A DNA stretch of 64,000 nt from Pseudomonas graminis (GTDB taxonomy: Bacteria > Pseudomonadota > Gammaproteobacteria > Pseudomonadales > Pseudomonadaceae): NCBI RefSeq assembly GCF_001705435.1, contig NZ_MDEN01000059.1, positions 186,001-250,000 of the forward strand, read 5' to 3'. Shown in pieces: positions 59,565 to 64,000 of the stretch; the first letter of the stretch is position 1; each line of letters opens with the position of its first letter. The notes beneath the pieces were generated by a model. The model did not search any database and was not told the DNA's origin. It saw only the letters and a list, made by a program, of their open reading frames with translations. A program made the translations under genes and the position numbers.

Positions 59565-61165
59565 AGCATCTTTTCCAGGCCGACCGCCGTGCTGAACCAG
59601 GCGTTCATCCGGCGCCACCAGTCGCCAGGCTCTTTGGACAGGGTATGGATTTTGCCGTTGTCCTCGGTTACCCACACCAGTCGGTCGTTCTCCAGCTTGA
59701 CCTGATAACTGATGGCCGGCGCCATGCCCTGAAGCGCCAGCTCGCGCAGGTATTCGGTCAGCTCTGGGCTGTCGACCAGCACGCCGACTTCGGTGTTCCA
59801 CAGCACCGACCGTGGGTCGAAATTGAACGAACCCACGAACATTTTCTGCCGATCAAAGATCATCGCCTTGCTGTGCAGGCTTGATTCCGAGCCGCCCTTG
59901 ATCAGGTTTGTGTGCAGAAATGCAGGACCGCTGCCCTTGGCGTTGCTCGGGTCGCCAGGCTGGCGGCGCAGTTCGAACAGCTTCACGCCATGCTCCAGCA
60001 GCGCTCGGCGGTACGGCGCATAGCCACCATGCACCGCCGGCACGTCGGTGGCCTCCAGCGAGTTCGTCAACAGGTTCACTGACACGCCCTTGTCAGAGAG
60101 CCCGGTCAGGTAAACCAGGCCTTCCTGCCCGGGCACGAAGTAGGCCGAGATCAGCATCAGTTCCTTATGCACGTTGCCGAGGTCAGGGCTCAGTTGGGTC
60201 GCCAGCAGCAGGTGCGGGTCAGGCTCGCCGCGTGACAGCACCTTGGTCGGCGCGTCCCACAAGGCCTGGTTGTGCGCCCATATCAGCTCATTGAGCCAGG
60301 TCTTCATGCGTGGGTGAGGCCGATAGTCCATCAGCCGTTCATACAAGGCCTTTTTGTCCACGTGTGCCTGATCCAGCGACTCGGCCAGACGCACGCGCGC
60401 GGTGGCCAGATCCTTGCGGTCGGGCGGCCAGTAGAGGAAGTCATCGATCGGCTTGCTGAGCGTGCTGTTCCAGTACTGATCGAAACTGTGACCCAGCTGT
60501 TCGGCGACCGGGCCCACGCTGAGCATGTCGATGTCGGTGAAATTCAGATTGGGTTCGGCGTCGAAATACTCGTCGCCCAGATTGCGCCCGCCGACGATGG
60601 CCACGGCGCCGTCGGCCAGCCACAGCTTGTTGTGCATGCGTCGATGCTGCTGGGACAGATTGAAGAGCCGACCCAGATTACGGGTGGCGCCCATGCTGCG
60701 GCCCAGATTGAGCGGATTGAACAGGCGGATCTGAATGTTCGGGTGCGCGGCAAGTGTGGCGATGACTTCATCCAGCCCGTCGCTGGTAGTGTCGTCCAGC
60801 AGGATGCGCACGCGGACGCCGCGATCGGCGGCTTTGAGCAGTTCGTCAACCAGCGCCCGAGTGCTCAGGCCGTCGTGAACGATGTAGTACTGCAGGTCCA
60901 GGCTGGTCTTGGCGTTTCGAATCAGCTCGGCGCGGGCCATGAAGGCTTCGGTGCTGTTGGGCAGCAGGCGGAAGCCCGAGCGGCCCTCGTGAGGCGCCGC
61001 CTGGGCCATGATCGAGCGCCCGAAAGAAGACTGCGCCGCCGGGAGTGCCTGACTCGGACCGTCGGGGGCGGGCGTGTGTGCGCAACCGCTGAGGCCGAGG
61101 GCGAGAGCCAGGAGGAGGGGCACCGCCCGTAAGTTCATCAACGCGGTCATTCGAAAATCAGTCAT
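59561..61165 (-). CDS. Phospholipase D-like lipoprotein
   Basis: The protein of about 534 residues has a lipoprotein signal (LALGLSGC, lipidated Cys, then AHTP) and two HKD motifs: HNKLWLADGAVAIVGGRN and HSKAMIFDRQKMFVGSFNFD. Both are complete, so it should be an active PLD-superfamily phosphodiesterase or cardiolipin-synthase-like enzyme attached to a membrane. The start is uncertain: ATG codons at 61165, 61150 and 61138 are in frame, and none has a clear ribosome binding site. Its stop overlaps the MFS stop. Confidence 0.85.
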   Translation of the reverse strand: MTDFRMTALMNLRAVPLLLALALGLSGCAHTPAPDGPSQALPAAQSSFGRSIMAQAAPHEGRSGFRLLPNSTEAFMARAELIRNAKTSLDLQYYIVHDGLSTRALVDELLKAADRGVRVRILLDDTTSDGLDEVIATLAAHPNIQIRLFNPLNLGRSMGATRNLGRLFNLSQQHRRMHNKLWLADGAVAIVGGRNLGDEYFDAEPNLNFTDIDMLSVGPVAEQLGHSFDQYWNSTLSKPIDDFLYWPPDRKDLATARVRLAESLDQAHVDKKALYERLMDYRPHPRMKTWLNELIWAHNQALWDAPTKVLSRGEPDPHLLLATQLSPDLGNVHKELMLISAYFVPGQEGLVYLTGLSDKGVSVNLLTNSLEATDVPAVHGGYAPYRRALLEHGVKLFELRRQPGDPSNAKGSGPAFLHTNLIKGGSESSLHSKAMIFDRQKMFVGSFNFDPRSVLWNTEVGVLVDSPELTEYLRELALQGMAPAISYQVKLENDRLVWVTEDNGKIHTLSKEPGDWWRRMNAWFSTAVGLEKML

Positions 61166-61211
61166 GGCGATATGACCGCGCTTTCTCCAAAAGGTTAAAA
61201 GCTGCACAACG

Positions 61212-62639
61212 TTATGCAGGGTCAGCGCGCTGCATGAGCAACGCCGTGGCAGCGCCGACCTTGCGCACCGCGTCCTCGATTTGCGCGGTCGGCTTGGCAG
61301 CAAAGTTCATGCGCAGGCAATTTCTGTATTTGCCGGACGCCGAAAATATGCTGCCAACGGCAATCTGTACGCCTTGTCCCTGCAACGCGCGGTTCAGGCG
61401 CAAGGAGTCGAAATCTTCCGGCAGTTCTATCCACAGCATGAAGCCGCCTTGAGGGCGACTCACGCGGGTGCCTTCCGGGAAGTAGCGCGTGACCCAACCT
61501 GTCATCAGGTCGCGACTGCGCTGGTACTGGCCGCGCATCCGGCGCATGTGCGGCTCGTAGTGCCCGGCCTTGAGAAAATCGGAAATCGCCAGTTGTGGCT
61601 GGGTCGCAGTGGAACCGGTGCTGATGTATTTCATGTGCAGCGCGCGATCAAGGTATCGACCGGGCGCGACCCAACCGACGCGCAAACCCGGCGCCAGCGT
61701 CTTGGAAAACGAGCTGCAGAGCAGAACGCGGCCGTCTTCGTCGAAGGATTTGATCGTGCGCGGGCGAGGGTAGGTGTAGGCCAGATCGCCATACACATCA
61801 TCTTCGATGATCGCCACATCGAAGCGTTGCGCCAGGGTCAACAGCGCACGTTTGCGGTCCTCCGGCATGATGTAGCCCAGCGGGTTGTTGCAGCTCGGGG
61901 TCAGCTGTATGGCTTTGATCGGCCACTGTTCCAGCGCCAGCTCCAGCGCGTCGAGGCTGATGCCGGTGAGCGGGTCGGTGGGGATTTCCAGGGCTTTCAT
62001 GCCCAGCCCCTTGAGCGCCTGCATGGCGCCGTGAAAGCTGGGCGAGTCGACTGCGACGATGTCGCCCGGCTGGCACACCGACCGGATGCAGATGGCCAGT
62101 GCCTCCTGAGCGCCGGTGGTGATTACCAGATCATCCGGATCGATGTTGGTGCCGGAATCCAGCAACAGCCGGGCGACTTGTTCCCGCAGGCAGCGCCGAC
62201 CGTGGATGTTGTCGTAATACAGCCCGGGCATGTCCAAACGACGGCTGATCCTGCCCAGCGCCTGGGTCAGTGGGCGCAAGGTGGGGCTGGTGACGTCGGG
62301 CATGCCGCGCCCCAGCTGAACGACGTCAGGGCTGGGTGCGGCTCGCGCCAGTTCCAGCACTTGATCCCACTGAGAGATTTCCACCGGGCGCTGCGCGGGG
62401 CGGCCAATCGCAGGCAGGGCGGGCGTCCTGCGGCCGGCCGGTACGAAATACCCGGACTTGGGGCGCGGAAGTGCGAGGCCGTTGTCTTCCAGCAATCGAT
62501 ACGCCTGCTGCACCGTACTCAGGCTGACGCCATGCTCAAGACTCAACGCGCGCACCGAGGGGAGCCGGTCGCCGGGGCGATAAAAGCCGTTTTCGATGCG
62601 CGTGCCGAGTAGTTCGGCGAGGTTGAGGTACAGGGTCAT
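61212..62639 (-). CDS. MocR-type (GntR/aminotransferase) transcriptional regulator
   Basis: The 475-residue protein joins a GntR winged helix (about 1-75; RPGDRLPSVRALSLEHGVSL, followed by STVQQAYRLLE) to a class I PLP-binding domain with the lysine site CSSFSKTLAPGLRVG. MocR proteins use PLP or an amino-acid adduct to control adjacent genes. It is divergent from a DUF1127 gene, and the region between them (62675-62774) holds repeated operator-like boxes. The identity of the ligand is unknown. Confidence 0.9.
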   Translation of the reverse strand: MTLYLNLAELLGTRIENGFYRPGDRLPSVRALSLEHGVSLSTVQQAYRLLEDNGLALPRPKSGYFVPAGRRTPALPAIGRPAQRPVEISQWDQVLELARAAPSPDVVQLGRGMPDVTSPTLRPLTQALGRISRRLDMPGLYYDNIHGRRCLREQVARLLLDSGTNIDPDDLVITTGAQEALAICIRSVCQPGDIVAVDSPSFHGAMQALKGLGMKALEIPTDPLTGISLDALELALEQWPIKAIQLTPSCNNPLGYIMPEDRKRALLTLAQRFDVAIIEDDVYGDLAYTYPRPRTIKSFDEDGRVLLCSSFSKTLAPGLRVGWVAPGRYLDRALHMKYISTGSTATQPQLAISDFLKAGHYEPHMRRMRGQYQRSRDLMTGWVTRYFPEGTRVSRPQGGFMLWIELPEDFDSLRLNRALQGQGVQIAVGSIFSASGKYRNCLRMNFAAKPTAQIEDAVRKVGAATALLMQRADPA

Positions 62640-62674
62640 GGCGTACTCCCACAGGCGATGCGATCGGCAGACCA

Positions 62675-62774
62675 ATACAGATGTGGGGAAAATACAGCAT
62701 TCAGCGCGGGATTAAACCGATCTGTATGCAAAGAATAATAATTCTTTGGATCTGTAATGGTTTTCCATACAGAC
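62675..62774. promoter_or_regulatory. Candidate MocR operator region with repeated ATACAGAT boxes
   Basis: ATACAGAT-like boxes occur at 62675-62682, 62692-62697 (ATACAG), 62720-62727 (as ATCTGTAT), 62750-62757 (ATCTGTAA) and 62767-62774 (ATACAGAC). A perfect inverted repeat CAAAGAAT-AATA-ATTCTTTG lies at 62729-62748. MocR proteins typically bind such repeats and control adjacent genes. Confidence 0.65.
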
Positions 62775-62816
62775 ACATCATGAATTCACTCGAAACCCAC
62801 CATGAGGTGTCTGGAA

Positions 62817-63050
62817 ATGAGCGGAATAAGTGATGTTCGGCTAACGCTGTATGCAGGGGAGCTGGTCCGTGACCATGAAGCAGGCTCGCGCATCAACGCG
62901 CCGGACGGGCTGGGAGTGTTTGGGCTGTTTCAGCATCGTCGGGCCACCCGGCGCGCGTTGTTGAAACTGACTGACGAGCAGCTGAAGGATATTGGCTTGA
63001 GCTGCGAGCAGGCGAGGGATGAAGGACTCAAGCCGTTCTGGCGCGAATGA
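62817..63050 (+). CDS. DUF1127 small protein
   Basis: The 77-residue protein has the DUF1127 arginine-rich core RATRRALLKLTDEQLKDIGLS followed by EQARDEGLKPFWRE. Members are small basic proteins implicated in RNA maturation, phosphate or C1 physiology in alphaproteobacteria, with no settled function here. The start at 62817 is preferred to an ATG 15 bases upstream because it gives a compact family-like N-terminus. It is the direct divergent neighbour of the MocR gene. Confidence 0.8.
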   Translation: MSGISDVRLTLYAGELVRDHEAGSRINAPDGLGVFGLFQHRRATRRALLKLTDEQLKDIGLSCEQARDEGLKPFWRE

Positions 63051-63088
63051 GGCCTGTGATGCAGTCGGCCTCGCAGCGGCGAGTTCGG

Positions 63089-64000
63089 TTAGACCAGCTC
63101 TTTGAACCGGTGCCACAACATCCCCAGTGCCAGTAACGGCGAGCGCAAATGTTTGCCGCCCGGGAAGGTGATATGTGGCACTTTGGCAAAGAGCTCGAAC
63201 CCGCCACTGTGTTGGCCGCTAATGGCTTCAGCCAATAGTTTGCCGGCCAGATGCGTTGCGTTCAGCCCGTGCCCCGCATACGCCTGGGCATAGAACACAT
63301 TTGGATGCGTGTGCAGTCGTCCGATCTGCGGCAAGCGGTTGGCGCCGATGCCAATCATTCCGCCCCACTGAAAATCGATCTTCACGTCTTTGAGCTGAGG
63401 GAACACCTTGAGCATCTTCGGCTGCATGTACGCGGCGATGTCGCTCGGGTCCCGGCCTGAGTAGTGGCAAGCGCCGCCGAACAGCAGGCGCCGATCCGCC
63501 GACAGCCGAAAATAATCCACCGCCACACGCTGATCGCACATCGCGGTATTGCGCGGAATCAGTTGGCTGGCGAGTGCTTCGCTCAGTGGCTCTGTGGCAA
63601 TGACATAACTGCCAGCGGGCAAAACCTTGCCACTCAACCCCCCGTCGAGCCCATTGAGATAGGCGTTACAGCCCAGCACCAGCGTACTGGCGCGCACCCG
63701 TCCGTGGGCTGTATGAATGCTGACTTCTGCCCCGTATTCCAGCCGCGTCGCTGCCGAGTGTTCGAATACCTGCACGCCCAGCGACTGGGCGATGGCGGAT
63801 TCTCCCAGGGCGAGATTCAGTGGGTGCAGATGGCCCGAGCCCATGTCTAGCAGGGCGCCGGCATAGTTGGGAGACCCGATGATGCTGCTGAGGTTGCGCG
63901 CTTCAATCAATTCAAGCGGATGTCGGTAACCCAGGCTGCGCAGCTCTTCGGCGTCTTTGGCAAAACCTTCGAATTCCCTGGGCTTGTTCGCCAGGTCGCA
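63089..64000 (-). CDS. FAD-dependent amine oxidase-like protein, C-terminal part
   Basis: The frame is open through the right edge of the window, so the N-terminal FAD fold is outside. The visible 303 residues show the DAO-family features: GALLDMGSGHLHPLNLA, the FAD-contact region RASTLVLGCNAYL, and a C-terminal MIGIGANRLPQIGRL plus YAQAYAGHGLNATHLAGKLL. This pattern fits gamma-glutamylputrescine oxidoreductases (PuuB/PauB), which start polyamine catabolism. As I recall, a PauB-type gene (PA5309) occupies this position in P. aeruginosa. The upstream half is needed to confirm. Confidence 0.8.
   Translation of the reverse strand, partial: CDLANKPREFEGFAKDAEELRSLGYRHPLELIEARNLSSIIGSPNYAGALLDMGSGHLHPLNLALGESAIAQSLGVQVFEHSAATRLEYGAEVSIHTAHGRVRASTLVLGCNAYLNGLDGGLSGKVLPAGSYVIATEPLSEALASQLIPRNTAMCDQRVAVDYFRLSADRRLLFGGACHYSGRDPSDIAAYMQPKMLKVFPQLKDVKIDFQWGGMIGIGANRLPQIGRLHTHPNVFYAQAYAGHGLNATHLAGKLLAEAISGQHSGGFELFAKVPHITFPGGKHLRSPLLALGMLWHRFKELV

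Overview
The window reads as core chromosome of a fluorescent or plant-associated Pseudomonas. The evidence is high GC content, recognisable Pseudomonas-type proteins (Crc, the long AlgC, the enlarged PstC and PstA, oxyR-recG, rubA-rubB) and short REP palindromes between genes. From memory, the gene order matches the P. aeruginosa PAO1 interval around PA5309 to PA5430, with local gains and losses. I see no rRNA, tRNA, CRISPR array, prophage or intact insertion sequence.

Layout. 1-1350: the end of a bestrophin-like gene, a short coding remnant, and a RelE-like/XRE toxin-antitoxin pair whose toxin frame is broken at a run of eight A. 1349-6575: a Na+:amino-acid symporter with L-asparaginase, then aspA, with a divergent LysR regulator; together they could take up asparagine or related amino acids and degrade them to fumarate and ammonia. 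6655-8380: purE-purK behind a promoter and an unusually strong leader terminator. 8497-12613: small membrane and periplasmic proteins, an aldose-1-epimerase-like enzyme, a thioesterase and an MHS-type transporter. 12684-25521: the phosphate regulon block (PHO boxes, pstS, pstCAB-phoU, phoR, phoB), interleaved with a response regulator, an M23 peptidase and a CNNM/CBS membrane protein.

25620-31813: a secreted Lipoprotein_15 protein, ubiC-ubiA, rubredoxin and its reductase, a tailed HU protein, a small hypothetical protein and a YbaK-HDOD protein. 31901-37152: recG, oxyR and exbB-exbD-tonB. 37364-42736: an SDR epimerase, a lipoprotein, RidA, spoT, rpoZ and gmk. 42750-53438: yicC, rph, a DUF4870 protein, crc, pyrE, a DUF4124 protein, argB, algC, dut, coaBC and radC, which are housekeeping genes for nucleotide, arginine, CoA and exopolysaccharide precursor metabolism plus the global catabolite regulator. 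53439-64000: a palindromic repeat cluster, a peptide-type binding protein, rpmB-rpmG, a cupin, a polyamine-type aldehyde dehydrogenase, an MFS carrier, a phospholipase-D-like lipoprotein, a MocR regulator divergent from a DUF1127 gene, and the C-terminal part of an amine-oxidase-like flavoprotein.

Most of the window is ordinary core genome. The parts that are not explained by standard annotation are mainly non-coding: the purE leader terminator, the hairpin in the rpmB leader, the symmetrical MocR/DUF1127 control region, the 47-bp inverted repeats downstream of the binding-protein gene, and the frameshifted toxin with its palindromic operator. I did not find a clear new multi-gene system.
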